Positions 8,569 to 16,758 are shown, counted from the stretch's first letter. The stretch: 64,000 nt of DNA from Streptomyces sp. R33 (GCF_041200175.1 NZ_CP165727.1:6203501-6267500); one strand, 5' to 3'. Notes: a model not told the origin generated them from the letters alone. Numbers and translations are program-made.

Positions 8569-9284
8569 CGGACCGTAAGTCGGAGCTCGCGGAGAACCTC
8601 GCGCGGGTGGAGGAACGCATCTCGTCTGCCTGTGCGGCCGCGGGGCGCGGACGGGACGAGGTGACGCTCATCGTCGTCACCAAGACCTACCCCGCGAGCG
8701 ACGTACGACTGCTGGCGGACCTGGGGGTCCGTCATGTGGCGGAGAATCGCGACCAGGATGCCGCCCCCAAGGCTGCGGCCTGCGCGGATCTGCCGCTCAG
8801 CTGGCATTTCGTGGGCCAGTTGCAGACGAACAAAGTCCGTTCCGTGGCGGGATATGCGCATGTGGTGCAGTCGGTCGACCGGCCGAAGCTCGTCACGGCG
8901 CTCTCGGCGGCGGCGCAGGGAGCGGGGCGCGAACTCGGCTGCCTCGTACAGGTCGCCCTCGATGCCGAGTCGGGGGAGCGCGGGACCCGGGGCGGCGCCG
9001 CTCCGGAGCAGCTCGCCGAACTCGCGGACCTCGTGGCCGGGGCGCCCGGACTGCGGATCGACGGTGTGATGACCGTGGCTCCGCTGGCCGGGCCCTACGC
9101 GGGACGCGAACAGGCCGCTTTCGAGCGGCTGGTGGAATTGTCATCCCGCCTGCGCGCGGACCATCCGACTGCCACGATGGTGTCGGCCGGGATGAGTGCA
9201 GACCTGGAACAGGCCGTTGCGGCCGGTGCGACACATGTACGCGTCGGCACTGCGGTACTCGGCGCGAGACCCCGGCTCGGGTAA
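8565..9284 (+). CDS. ylmE: YggS/PLPBP-family pyridoxal phosphate homeostasis protein
   Basis: This 239-aa protein is an alanine-racemase-fold PLP-binding protein. Family members buffer pyridoxal 5'-phosphate and lack known catalytic activity. VTKTYPASDV near residue 38 carries the Schiff-base lysine. HVAENRDQDA, LSWHFVGQLQTNKV, the phosphate-binding end MSAGMSADLEQAV and THVRVGTAVLGAR follow in family order. ATG 8565 overlaps the pgeF stop (ATGA), and the open frame upstream of it is shadow. It sits in the conserved ftsZ-ylmD-ylmE-sepF-ylmG string, suggesting co-expression with division proteins. Confidence 0.93.
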   Translation: MTDRKSELAENLARVEERISSACAAAGRGRDEVTLIVVTKTYPASDVRLLADLGVRHVAENRDQDAAPKAAACADLPLSWHFVGQLQTNKVRSVAGYAHVVQSVDRPKLVTALSAAAQGAGRELGCLVQVALDAESGERGTRGGAAPEQLAELADLVAGAPGLRIDGVMTVAPLAGPYAGREQAAFERLVELSSRLRADHPTATMVSAGMSADLEQAVAAGATHVRVGTAVLGARPRLG

Positions 9285-9365
9285 CGTCGCGAAGAAAGTC
9301 GGACCACAGCAGAAAATATGGTCATTACCGCTGATGGGCGGACGGACCACGTGGATCGCGGGCAG

Positions 9366-9382
9366 TTGGTGACTTTGGTGAC
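9366..9382 (+). repeat. Direct repeat upstream of sepF
   Basis: TTGGTGAC occurs twice (9366-9373 and 9375-9382), one base apart, about 55 bp before the sepF start in a 151-bp intergenic gap. It is a candidate regulator-binding site. The protein is unknown. Confidence 0.35.
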
Positions 9383-9435
9383 ACAGCGACACACCTGCGA
9401 CAGGGCGATCCACCACAGAGCGGAGGACTCAGAGA

Positions 9436-10044
9436 ATGGCCGGCGCGATGCGCAAGATGGCGGTCTACCTCGGCCTCGTGGAGGACGACCGGTACGACAA
9501 CCCGGGGTACGACCCCGACGACGAGTTCGAGCCCGAGCCGGAACCGGAGCGGGATCGCCGGCGCCAGCAGCCCGTGCACCAACCGCCCGTATCGGACGAA
9601 CCGGTACGAATCGCCCAGCCTCCGGCGCAACGGGAACCCATCCCATTGCCGGTGGAAAACGGACGTCCTGCGCGAATTGCCCCCGTGGCATCCATCACAC
9701 CTGAACGCTCGAACCTGGAGAAGAACGCCCCCGTGATCATGCCCAAGGTCGTCTCCGAGCGGGAGCCGTACCGCATCACGACGCTGCACCCCCGGACCTA
9801 CAACGAGGCCCGTACCATCGGGGAACACTTCCGTGAGGGCACTCCGGTGATCATGAACCTCACGGAGATGGACGACACGGACGCGAAGCGACTTGTCGAC
9901 TTCGCCGCCGGCCTCGTCTTCGGCCTGCACGGCAGCATTGAACGCGTGACACAGAAGGTGTTCCTGCTGTCGCCTGCTAACGTCGATGTCACGGCGGAGG
10001 ACAAGGCCCGCATCGCGGAGGGCGGGTTCTTCAACCAAAGCTAG
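9436..10044 (+). CDS. sepF: Cell division protein SepF
   Basis: SepF anchors FtsZ filaments to the membrane and aligns them. The 202-aa product has an N-terminal amphipathic stretch (MAGAMRKMAVYLGL) that would act as a membrane-targeting helix, and an acidic Asp/Glu/Pro-rich linker to about residue 100. The C-terminal SepF domain begins at PYRITTLHPRTYNEARTI and contains GTPVIMNLTEMD and DFAAGLVFGLHGSI. ATG 9436 follows GCGGAGGA. The upstream gap holds a direct repeat that could be regulatory. Length is usual for Streptomyces, longer than the Bacillus protein because of the linker. Confidence 0.95.
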   Translation: MAGAMRKMAVYLGLVEDDRYDNPGYDPDDEFEPEPEPERDRRRQQPVHQPPVSDEPVRIAQPPAQREPIPLPVENGRPARIAPVASITPERSNLEKNAPVIMPKVVSEREPYRITTLHPRTYNEARTIGEHFREGTPVIMNLTEMDDTDAKRLVDFAAGLVFGLHGSIERVTQKVFLLSPANVDVTAEDKARIAEGGFFNQS

Positions 10045-10104
10045 ACCGATCCGTCAGACACGGGGCCGGGGCCAGAGCGAGAGCAGGGGAGAGGGAAGCG
10101 CGGG

Positions 10105-10401
10105 ATGGGCGTCGCACTGCAGGTGGTCTACATCGCGCTGATGTGCTTCCTTATCGTGCTGATCTTCCGACTGGTGATGGACTACGTCTTCCAGTTCGCA
10201 CGTTCATGGACACCCGGCAAGGCGATGGTGGTCGTCCTTGAGGCCACCTACACTGTCACCGATCCACCGCTCAAGCTTCTCCGGCGATTCATTCCGCCGT
10301 TGCGTCTCGGGGGCGTGGCACTCGACCTGTCCTTCTTCGTTCTGATGATCATCGTTTACATCCTCATCAGTTTCGTGAGCACCGCTGCGAGAAGCGTGTG
10401 A
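10105..10401 (+). CDS. ylmG: YggT/YlmG family membrane protein
   Basis: The 98-aa protein has two hydrophobic helices: an N-terminal one at about residues 3-25 and a C-terminal one at about 72-93. Between them lies the YggT family segment TDPPLKLLRRFIPPLRLGG. Homologues sit next to sepF in Gram-positive bacteria and affect septation or nucleoid distribution, but the biochemical role is not known. ATG 10105 follows GGGGAGAGGGAAG. A small hairpin (CCCCGC/GCGGGG at 10413-10428) lies in the gap to divIVA and may be a weak terminator. Confidence 0.9.
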   Translation: MGVALQVVYIALMCFLIVLIFRLVMDYVFQFARSWTPGKAMVVVLEATYTVTDPPLKLLRRFIPPLRLGGVALDLSFFVLMIIVYILISFVSTAARSV

Positions 10402-10483
10402 ACGATGAGCTTCCCCGCAGGCGCGGGGACAGTCCCGATACGGTCCTGCCGACTGCCGACGACTACGTAGAGGTGAAGAAGAC

Positions 10484-11686
10484 ATGCCGCTGACTCCCGA
10501 GGACGTGCGGAACAAGCAGTTCACGACCGTCCGCCTCCGAGAAGGCTATGACGAGGACGAGGTCGATGCCTTCCTCGACGAGGTCGAGTCCGAACTGACG
10601 CGCCTGCTGCGCGAGAACGAGGACCTGCGCGCCAAGCTGGCCGCCGCCACGCGTGCCGCCGCGCAGAACCAGCAGCAGCAGGGCATGCGCAAGCCGGAAC
10701 CCCAGGACCAGCGCGGCCCCGGCGGACCCGGTGCCCCCGTGCCCGCGGCCATATCCGGCCCGCCGGCGCAGCAGGGCCCGCCGCAGATGGGCCCGCCGCA
10801 GCTGCCGGGCGGCCAGCCGCAGCTTCCGGCCGGCCCCGGTGGGCACGGACCGCAGGGTCCGGGCGGTCCGGGCCCGATGGGCGGCCCCATGCACACCATG
10901 GGCGGCCAGCAGCAGATGGGCCAGCAGTCCATGGGCGGCCAGAACCCGCTCGGCCAGCAGATGCAGCCCATGGGCCAGCAGATGCAGCCGATGGGCCAGC
11001 AGATGCAGCCCATGGGTCAGCAGATGCAGCAGCAGATGCAGCAGCCGCAGCTCCCGCAGCAGGGCCCCGGTGGCGACAGTGCCGCCCGCGTCCTGTCGCT
11101 GGCGCAGCAGACCGCCGACCAGGCGATCGCGGAGGCCCGCTCCGAGGCCAACAAGATCGTCGGCGAGGCGCGCAGCCGTGCCGAGGGCCTGGAGCGGGAC
11201 GCCCGCGCCAAGGCCGACGCGCTGGAGCGGGACGCGCAGGAGAAGCACCGCGTCGCGATGGGCTCCCTGGAGTCCGCCCGCGCCACGCTGGAGCGCAAGG
11301 TCGAGGACCTGCGGGGCTTCGAGCGCGAGTACCGTACGCGTCTGAAGTCCTACCTGGAGTCGCAGCTGCGCCAGCTCGAGACCCAGGCGGACGACTCCCT
11401 GGCCCCGCCGCGCAACCCGGCCGGTCCGGCGCTGCCGCCGTCGCCGACGCCGTCGATGGCTCCGGCCGGAGCGATGGGGCACTCCATGGGCGCTCCGTCG
11501 CCCATGGGCGGTCCCTCGCCGATGGGTGGCCCGTCCCCGATGGGCGGCCCCTCGTACGGTGGTCAGCAGCAGATGTCTCCCGCGATGACGCAGCCGATGG
11601 CTCCGGTGCGGCCGGCCGGTCCGCAGCCGATGCAGCAGGCGCCGTCGCCGATGCGGGGCTTCCTGATCGACGAGGACGACAACTAG
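10484..11686 (+). CDS. divIVA: Polar growth determinant DivIVA
   Basis: DivIVA marks hyphal tips and directs apical wall synthesis in actinobacteria. The 400-aa product begins with the conserved membrane-binding DivIVA domain (MPLTPEDVRNKQFTTVRLRE, then DEDEVDAFLDEVE). A Gln/Met/Pro/Gly-rich low-complexity insert (about residues 65-195) follows, then a long coiled coil (about 205-305) rich in Ala/Glu/Arg, and a second Met/Gly/Pro/Ser-rich tail ending RGFLIDEDDN. The insert contains 21-bp tandem repeats. ATG 10484 follows AGAGGTGAAGAAG. A strong hairpin downstream marks the end of the division cluster. It is much longer than Bacillus DivIVA, as usual for Streptomyces. Confidence 0.96.
   Translation: MPLTPEDVRNKQFTTVRLREGYDEDEVDAFLDEVESELTRLLRENEDLRAKLAAATRAAAQNQQQQGMRKPEPQDQRGPGGPGAPVPAAISGPPAQQGPPQMGPPQLPGGQPQLPAGPGGHGPQGPGGPGPMGGPMHTMGGQQQMGQQSMGGQNPLGQQMQPMGQQMQPMGQQMQPMGQQMQQQMQQPQLPQQGPGGDSAARVLSLAQQTADQAIAEARSEANKIVGEARSRAEGLERDARAKADALERDAQEKHRVAMGSLESARATLERKVEDLRGFEREYRTRLKSYLESQLRQLETQADDSLAPPRNPAGPALPPSPTPSMAPAGAMGHSMGAPSPMGGPSPMGGPSPMGGPSYGGQQQMSPAMTQPMAPVRPAGPQPMQQAPSPMRGFLIDEDDN
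10952..11029 (+). repeat. 21-bp tandem repeat inside divIVA
   Basis: Three full copies of a 21-bp unit start at 10952, 10973 and 10994. A partial fourth starts at 11015. Each encodes GQQMQPM. Copies differ only by single third-position changes, so copy-number change between strains is expected. Confidence 0.85.
11504..11557 (+). repeat. 18-bp tandem repeat near the divIVA 3' end
   Basis: Three units of 18 bp begin at 11504, 11522 and 11540 and encode MGGPSP-type hexapeptides. The third diverges after the core. This is a second, independent low-complexity array in the same gene. Confidence 0.75.
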
Positions 11687-11709
11687 GCGCCGCCAGCAGG
11701 TCGGCAGTC

Positions 11710-11755
11710 ACGGGCCGGGCCCGGTTCCCCTTCGGGGGCACCGGGCCCGGCCCGT
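11710..11755 (+). terminator. divIVA: Terminator closing the division cluster
   Basis: A perfect 16-bp stem (11710-11725 with 11740-11755) encloses an inner CCCC-TTCG-GGGG hairpin and is followed by TTTCCG. It lies 24 bp past the divIVA stop. The T run is short, as is normal in Streptomyces. Confidence 0.85.
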
Positions 11756-11834
11756 TTCCGTACCCGGCCGCCGTGGCCCGCTGTGCGGGGCGGGGCCCCG
11801 GGGCTGGGTCCCGGGGCGGACGGGGAAAGCGAAA

Positions 11835-11869
11835 CGGCCCGCACCCCCCCGGCGGGGGGACGCGGGCCG
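11835..11869 (-). terminator. ileS: Terminator of ileS
   Basis: CGGCCCGC (11835-11842) pairs with GCGGGCCG (11862-11869), and the intervening C-run and G-run extend the stem. Read on the minus strand it is followed by TTTCGCTTT. It lies 15 bp beyond the ileS stop. Confidence 0.8.
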
Positions 11870-11883
11870 CTCGGGCCGGGAGG

Positions 11884-14800
11884 CTACGCCTTGCGGAGGC
11901 GGAACGTCAGGCCGAGGGACTCGTCCGTGAACGGCTCCCCGTACGCGGCGTCCGCCTCGCCCTTCGCGTAGTCCGTCGACAGGACCTCGTCCGCGATCAG
12001 GGTCGCGTGGTCCGTCAGGGCCGTGACGACCTCCGGGTCCGACGAGGACCACCGCAGGGCGATGCGGTCCGCGACGTCCAGGCCGGAGTTCTTGCGGGCC
12101 TCCTGGATCAGGCGGATCGCGTCACGGGCCAGGCCCGCCAGCCGCAGCTCGGGGGTGATCTCCAGGTCCAGTGCCACCGTCGCGCCGGAGTCGGACGCCA
12201 CCGACCAGCCCTCGCGGGGGGTCTCGGTGATGATCACTTCCTCCGGGGAGAGGGAGATCTCCTCGCCGTTCAGCGAGATGACCGCCGAGCCGGAGCGCAG
12301 GGCCAGCGACAGCGCAGCGGCGTCGGCCGCGGCCACCGCCTTCGCGACGTCCTGGACGCCCTTGCCGAAGCGCTTGCCCAGCGCCCGGAAGTTCGCCTTC
12401 GCCGTGGTGTCCACCAGCGATCCGCCGACCTCGGAGAGGGACGCCAGCGAGGAGACGTTCAGCTCCTCCGTGATCTGGGCCTGGAGCTCGGGGGACAGGG
12501 CGTCGAAGCCCACCGCGCCGACCAGCGCCCGGGACAGGGGCTGGCGCGTCTTGACGCCCGACTCGGCGCGCGTGGCGCGGCCCAGCTCGACCAGGCGGCG
12601 GACCAGCAGCATCTGCTGGGACAGGGTCCCGTCGATCGCCGTGGTGTCCGCGACCGGCCACGTCGACAGGTGCACCGACTCCGGGGCGTCCGGGGTGACC
12701 GGGACGATCATGTCCTGCCAGACCCGCTCCGTGATGAACGGGGTCAGCGGGGCCATCAGGCGGGTCACCGTCTCCACGACCTCGTGGAGGGTGCGCAGCG
12801 CGCCCTTGTCGCCCTGCCAGAAGCGGCGGCGCGAGCGGCGCACGTACCAGTTGGACAGGTCGTCCACGAACGCGGACAGGAGCTTGCCGGCGCGCTGGGT
12901 GTCGTACGACTCCATCGCCTCGGTGACCTCGGCCACCAGGTTGTTCAGCTCGGAGATCAGCCAGCGGTCCAGGACCGTGCGCTCCGCCGGTGCCGGATCG
13001 GCCGCCGAGGGGGCCCAGCCGGAGGTGCGGGCGTACAGGGCCTGGAAGGCGACCGTGTTCCAGTACGTCAGGAGGGTCTTGCGGACGACCTCCTGGATCG
13101 TGCCGTGGCCGACGCGGCGCGCTGCCCACGGGGAGCCGCCGGCCGCCATGAACCAGCGCACCGCGTCCGCGCCGTGCTGGTCCATGAGCGGGATCGGCTG
13201 GAGGATGTTGCCCAGGTGCTTGGACATCTTGCGGCCGTCCTCGGCGAGGATGTGGCCCAGGCAGACCACGTTCTCGTAGGACGACTTGTCGAAGACCAGC
13301 GTGCCGACCGCCATCAGCGTGTAGAACCAGCCGCGGGTCTGGTCGATCGCCTCCGAGATGAACTGCGCCGGGTAGCGCTTCTCGAAGATCTCCTTGTTCT
13401 TGTACGGGTAGCCCCACTGCGCGAACGGCATCGAGCCCGAGTCGTACCAGGCGTCGATGACCTCCGGCACGCGGACGGACGTCAGGGTGCAGCCTTCCGC
13501 CGTGCAGGTGAAGGTGACGTCGTCGATGTACGGGCGGTGCGGGTCCAGCGCGCTGTGGTCCTGGCCGGACAGCTCTGACAGCTCGGCGCGGGAGCCGACG
13601 CAGGTGAGGTGGTTCTCCTCGCAGCGCCAGATCGGCAGCGGGGTGCCCCAGTACCGGTTGCGGGACAGCGCCCAGTCGATGTTGTTGTTCAGCCAGTCGC
13701 CGAAGCGGCCCTGCTTGACCGAGTCGGGGAACCAGTTCGTCTTCTCGTTCTCCCGCAGCATCGCGTCCTTGACGGCGGTGGTGCGGATGTACCAGGACGG
13801 CTGCGCGTAGTAGAGCAGCGCGGTGTGGCAGCGCCAGCAGTGCGGGTAGCTGTGCTCGTACGCGATGTGCTTGAAGAGCAGGCCGCGGGCGTCGAGGTCG
13901 GCGGTCAGCTTCTCGTCGGCCTTCTTGAAGAAGACACCGCCGACCAGCGGGACCTCCTCCTCGAAGGTGCCGTCGGGGCGGACCGGGTTCACGACGGGCA
14001 GGCCGTACGCGCGGCAGACCGCGAGGTCGTCCGCGCCGAAGGCGGGGGACTGGTGGACCAGACCCGTGCCGTCCTCGGTCGTGACGTACTCGGCGTTCAC
14101 GACGTAGTGGGCCGGCGCCGGGAACTCGACGAGCTCGAAGGGGCGCTGGTAGGTCCAGCGCTCCATCTCCTTGCCCGTGAAGGTCTGGCCGGTGGCCTCC
14201 CAGCCCTCGCCGAGGGACTTCTCCAGCAGCGGCTGGGCGACGACCAGCTTCTCTTCACCGTTCGTGGCGACGACGTACGTGACCTCGGGGTGCGCGGCCA
14301 CGGCCGTGTTGGACACCAGGGTCCAGGGGGTCGTCGTCCAGACCAGGAGGGCCGCCTCGCCGGCCAGCGGGCCGGAGGTCAGCGGGAAGCGGACGTAGAC
14401 GGACGGGTCGACGACCGTCTCGTAGCCCTGCGCCAGCTCGTGGTCGGAGAGACCGGTGCCGCAGCGGGGGCACCAGGGGGCGACGCGGTGGTCCTGGGTG
14501 AGCAGGCCCTTGTTGAAGATCTCCTTCAGCGACCACCACACGGACTCGACGTACTCGGGGTCCATGGTCCGGTAGGCGTCGTCCAGGTCGACCCAGTAGC
14601 CCATCCGGGTCGTGAGCTCGGTGAACGCGTCGGTGTGGCGGGTCACGGACTCGCGGCACTTGGCGTTGAACTCGGCGATGCCGTACGCCTCGATGTCCTG
14701 CTTGCCGTTGAAGCCGAGCTCCTTCTCGACGGCGAGCTCGACGGGCAGGCCGTGGCAGTCCCAGCCGGCCTTGCGGGCCACGTGGTAGCCGCGCATGGTG

Positions 14801-15030
14801 CGGAACCGGGGGAAGACGTCCTTGAAGACGCGGGCCTCGATGTGGTGCGCGCCGGGCATGCCGTTCGCGGTGGGCGGGCCCTCGTAGAAGACCCACTCGG
14901 GGCGGCCCTCGGACTGCTCCAGGGTCTTGGCGAAGGTCTTGCTCTCGCGCCAGAAGTCGAGAACGGCGTGCTCGAGGGCGGGCAGGTCGACCTGGGCGGG
15001 TACCGGGCGGTACTGCGGCGGTGTGGTCAT
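11884..15030 (-). CDS. ileS: Isoleucyl-tRNA synthetase, eukaryote-like (IleRS2) type
   Basis: Charges tRNA-Ile with isoleucine and edits valine. The 1048-aa product has the class I catalytic core with the first signature written GAHH at residues 60-63, in place of the usual HxGH. It also has GWDCHGLPVE, the editing domain, KMSKH at residues 601-605 (normally KMSKS), an anticodon-binding region and a C-terminal extension. Length and sequence style match the eukaryote-like IleRS2 branch found in actinobacteria rather than the E. coli type. ATG 15030 has GGAGGAAGAG about 10 nt upstream. The start is set by homology, since the frame stays open for 44 codons further. The T-box leader upstream indicates control by uncharged tRNA-Ile. 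Confidence 0.96.
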   Translation of the reverse strand: MTTPPQYRPVPAQVDLPALEHAVLDFWRESKTFAKTLEQSEGRPEWVFYEGPPTANGMPGAHHIEARVFKDVFPRFRTMRGYHVARKAGWDCHGLPVELAVEKELGFNGKQDIEAYGIAEFNAKCRESVTRHTDAFTELTTRMGYWVDLDDAYRTMDPEYVESVWWSLKEIFNKGLLTQDHRVAPWCPRCGTGLSDHELAQGYETVVDPSVYVRFPLTSGPLAGEAALLVWTTTPWTLVSNTAVAAHPEVTYVVATNGEEKLVVAQPLLEKSLGEGWEATGQTFTGKEMERWTYQRPFELVEFPAPAHYVVNAEYVTTEDGTGLVHQSPAFGADDLAVCRAYGLPVVNPVRPDGTFEEEVPLVGGVFFKKADEKLTADLDARGLLFKHIAYEHSYPHCWRCHTALLYYAQPSWYIRTTAVKDAMLRENEKTNWFPDSVKQGRFGDWLNNNIDWALSRNRYWGTPLPIWRCEENHLTCVGSRAELSELSGQDHSALDPHRPYIDDVTFTCTAEGCTLTSVRVPEVIDAWYDSGSMPFAQWGYPYKNKEIFEKRYPAQFISEAIDQTRGWFYTLMAVGTLVFDKSSYENVVCLGHILAEDGRKMSKHLGNILQPIPLMDQHGADAVRWFMAAGGSPWAARRVGHGTIQEVVRKTLLTYWNTVAFQALYARTSGWAPSAADPAPAERTVLDRWLISELNNLVAEVTEAMESYDTQRAGKLLSAFVDDLSNWYVRRSRRRFWQGDKGALRTLHEVVETVTRLMAPLTPFITERVWQDMIVPVTPDAPESVHLSTWPVADTTAIDGTLSQQMLLVRRLVELGRATRAESGVKTRQPLSRALVGAVGFDALSPELQAQITEELNVSSLASLSEVGGSLVDTTAKANFRALGKRFGKGVQDVAKAVAAADAAALSLALRSGSAVISLNGEEISLSPEEVIITETPREGWSVASDSGATVALDLEITPELRLAGLARDAIRLIQEARKNSGLDVADRIALRWSSSDPEVVTALTDHATLIADEVLSTDYAKGEADAAYGEPFTDESLGLTFRLRKA

Positions 15031-15099
15031 GAGGCTGAACTCTTCCTCCGGCGGGATGTCACTTCCGTCCGGAGGGACGAGAGCCACTCCTGAGAATCC

Positions 15100-15341
15100 A
15101 GGACGCCTGCTCCCGCGGTACCACCCTCCTTGACCGCCGGACGGATCCGGCGGCCCCCTCATTGGGGCGCGAAGCCGGTTCTACTCGCCGTTGCCGGATC
15201 CGCGGGGACCCGTACGGCTTTCTTCCGGCGGCTCAGGGGTGATCCTTCGCATCGCGCTCGCCCCCGGGCTCTCACCGTCCCCGGGTCGCTCATGGCTGCG
15301 TCCGACGCTACTCGTCCCCGTCCATGCCTTTCGCTGGGCCC
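15100..15341 (-). promoter_or_regulatory. T-box leader of ileS
   Basis: On the minus strand the hallmark T-box sequence TGGTACCGCG is present at 15123-15114 within GGGTGGTACCGCGG, 84 bp before the ileS start. Upstream lies a GC-rich segment able to form a stem I. An ATC triplet at 15243-15241 is a plausible isoleucine specifier. Actinobacterial ileS T-boxes usually act on translation by exposing the Shine-Dalgarno sequence, and here GGAGG at about 15044 could be the sequestered element. The leader boundaries and specifier are inferred. Confidence 0.8.
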
Positions 15342-15347
15342 AGTGTA
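15342..15347 (-). promoter_or_regulatory. Candidate -10 element for the ileS leader
   Basis: TACACT on the minus strand lies just upstream of the segment that resembles the start of actinobacterial T-box transcripts. No good -35 hexamer is visible 17-18 bp further upstream. Confidence 0.35.
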
Positions 15348-15646
15348 CGGGGCGGGGGCGCGCCCGGCAGACCGGTTTACGGGGGGGTCGGGGCGGAGAC
15401 TGCGGCGGGGCCCGGGGCGGGGCGCGGGGCGGCGGCCGGGCGGGGGTGCGGCATGACCCGAACGGGCCCACGGGCCGGTCCGGGCTCCGGTGTGACGGGT
15501 GGGGCGGATTACCGGGCTCCCTGATGGGCACAACGGATGCAGGTTGGCATCGACGGACGCGTGCCCCGTTGCCGCGAGGCCGGAGTCGATTTATCGTTCC
15601 GGCACGATTCGCGCGCAAGATCACAGTATGTGAAGGGGCCGCGGCC
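15348..15646. other. Intergenic region between the ileS leader and the DksA-like gene
   Basis: Roughly 300 bp of very GC-rich DNA (long G and C runs at 15385-15450) without a convincing coding frame or RNA gene. Promoters for both flanking genes must lie here. The AT-richer stretch 15590-15635 just before the DksA-like gene is the likeliest promoter zone for it, but no clear hexamer pair can be assigned. Confidence 0.5.
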
Positions 15647-16624
15647 ATGGTGGCGAAGAAGACCGCCGACAGAACTGCCGAGAAGGCTGTCGGGAAGGCC
15701 GCCGGGAAGGCGATGGCGGCCGGAAATGCGGCTCCGGCCCGGAAGGCGACCGCTGTCGGGAAGAAGGCCGCGCAGCAGGCGGCCGGGACGGCGGTGAATT
15801 CGGTGAAGTCGGCGAAACCGGTGAAGCCGGCGACCAAGGCGACCAGAGCGACCACCGTGGCGGCCAAGGCGGCCGAGAAGGCGCCCGCCGAGAAGACGGC
15901 GGCCGAGAAGACAGCGGCCGTGGAGACGGCGGCCAAGAAGGCGGCGGCCAAGAAGGCTGCCGCCGGGAAGACCCCGGCCGGCAGGACCTCGGCCGTGAAC
16001 ACGACGGCCGTCGACAAGGTGGCCGCGAAGAAGGCGACCGGCGTCGGGAAGACGACCGCGAGGAAGGCCACGGCCAAGGCGGCCGGGGCCGAGGGGGCGG
16101 CGCACGCCGCGCAACAGACGGGAGCCCGGAAAGTGGTTGCCAAGAAGAGCACCGGCACGGCCAGGAAGACGGCTGCGGCCGCCACCAGCGGTCTGCCGAA
16201 GGCCAGGGCCACGGCGGGCCTGGCGCCGGGCGAGCTGGCCGTACGGCCCGGCGAGGACCCCTGGACCCCGGCGGAGGTGGCCGAGGCCCGCAGCGAGCTG
16301 CAGAGCGAGGTCCTGCGGCTGCGGGACGAGCTGCAGGCCTCCGACGAGGCCATCTCGGGCCTGATGCGGGACTCCGGCGACGGCGCGGGCGACGACCAGG
16401 CCGACACGGGCACCAAGAACATCACCCGGGAGTCCGAGCTGGCCCTGGCCGCGAACGCGCGCGAGATGCTCGAACAGACCGAGCGGGCCCTGGAACGGCT
16501 GGACGCGGGCACGTACGGGCTCTGCGAGAACTGCGGCCAGCCCATCGGGAAGGCCAGGATGCAGGCGTTCCCACGGGCGACGCTCTGCGTGGACTGCAAG
16601 CAGAAGCAGGAGCGCCGGCACTGA
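15647..16624 (+). CDS. DksA/TraR-type zinc-finger protein with histone H1-like N-terminal tail
   Basis: The 325-aa product has two parts. Residues 1 to about 190 are almost entirely Lys, Ala, Thr, Gly and Val with many KKAA/EKTAA units, resembling the basic tails of histone H1-like bacterial proteins. From about residue 205 there is an amphipathic coiled-coil hairpin (WTPAEVAEARSELQSEV onward) and a C4 zinc finger with cysteines at 293, 296, 314 and 317 (CENC, CVDC), as in DksA/TraR proteins that modulate RNA polymerase. The acidic tip residues of canonical DksA are not obvious. ATG 15647 follows GAAGGGG. It could be a DNA-binding or RNAP-binding regulator. Which of these is not decided by sequence. 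Confidence 0.85.
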   Translation: MVAKKTADRTAEKAVGKAAGKAMAAGNAAPARKATAVGKKAAQQAAGTAVNSVKSAKPVKPATKATRATTVAAKAAEKAPAEKTAAEKTAAVETAAKKAAAKKAAAGKTPAGRTSAVNTTAVDKVAAKKATGVGKTTARKATAKAAGAEGAAHAAQQTGARKVVAKKSTGTARKTAAAATSGLPKARATAGLAPGELAVRPGEDPWTPAEVAEARSELQSEVLRLRDELQASDEAISGLMRDSGDGAGDDQADTGTKNITRESELALAANAREMLEQTERALERLDAGTYGLCENCGQPIGKARMQAFPRATLCVDCKQKQERRH

Positions 16625-16665
16625 GCGGGTGCTGAGACGGCACGGGCCGGGCTGCCGCCACGGGC

Positions 16666-16700
16666 GGACCCTGACGTACTCTCGTGTCTCGTCAGGGTCC
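16666..16700. terminator. 11-bp perfect hairpin between the DksA-like gene and lspA
   Basis: GGACCCTGACG (16666-16676) pairs perfectly with CGTCAGGGTCC (16690-16700) around a 13-nt loop. It lies 42 bp after the DksA-like stop and about 60 bp before lspA. There is no T tract, so terminator and operator or leader structure remain alternatives. Confidence 0.55.
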
Positions 16701-16758
16701 AGGGACCTGGCAGGGCTGTGTCGTCGGCAACCTGGTTCGAGCTAGTCGAGGGACTCAC

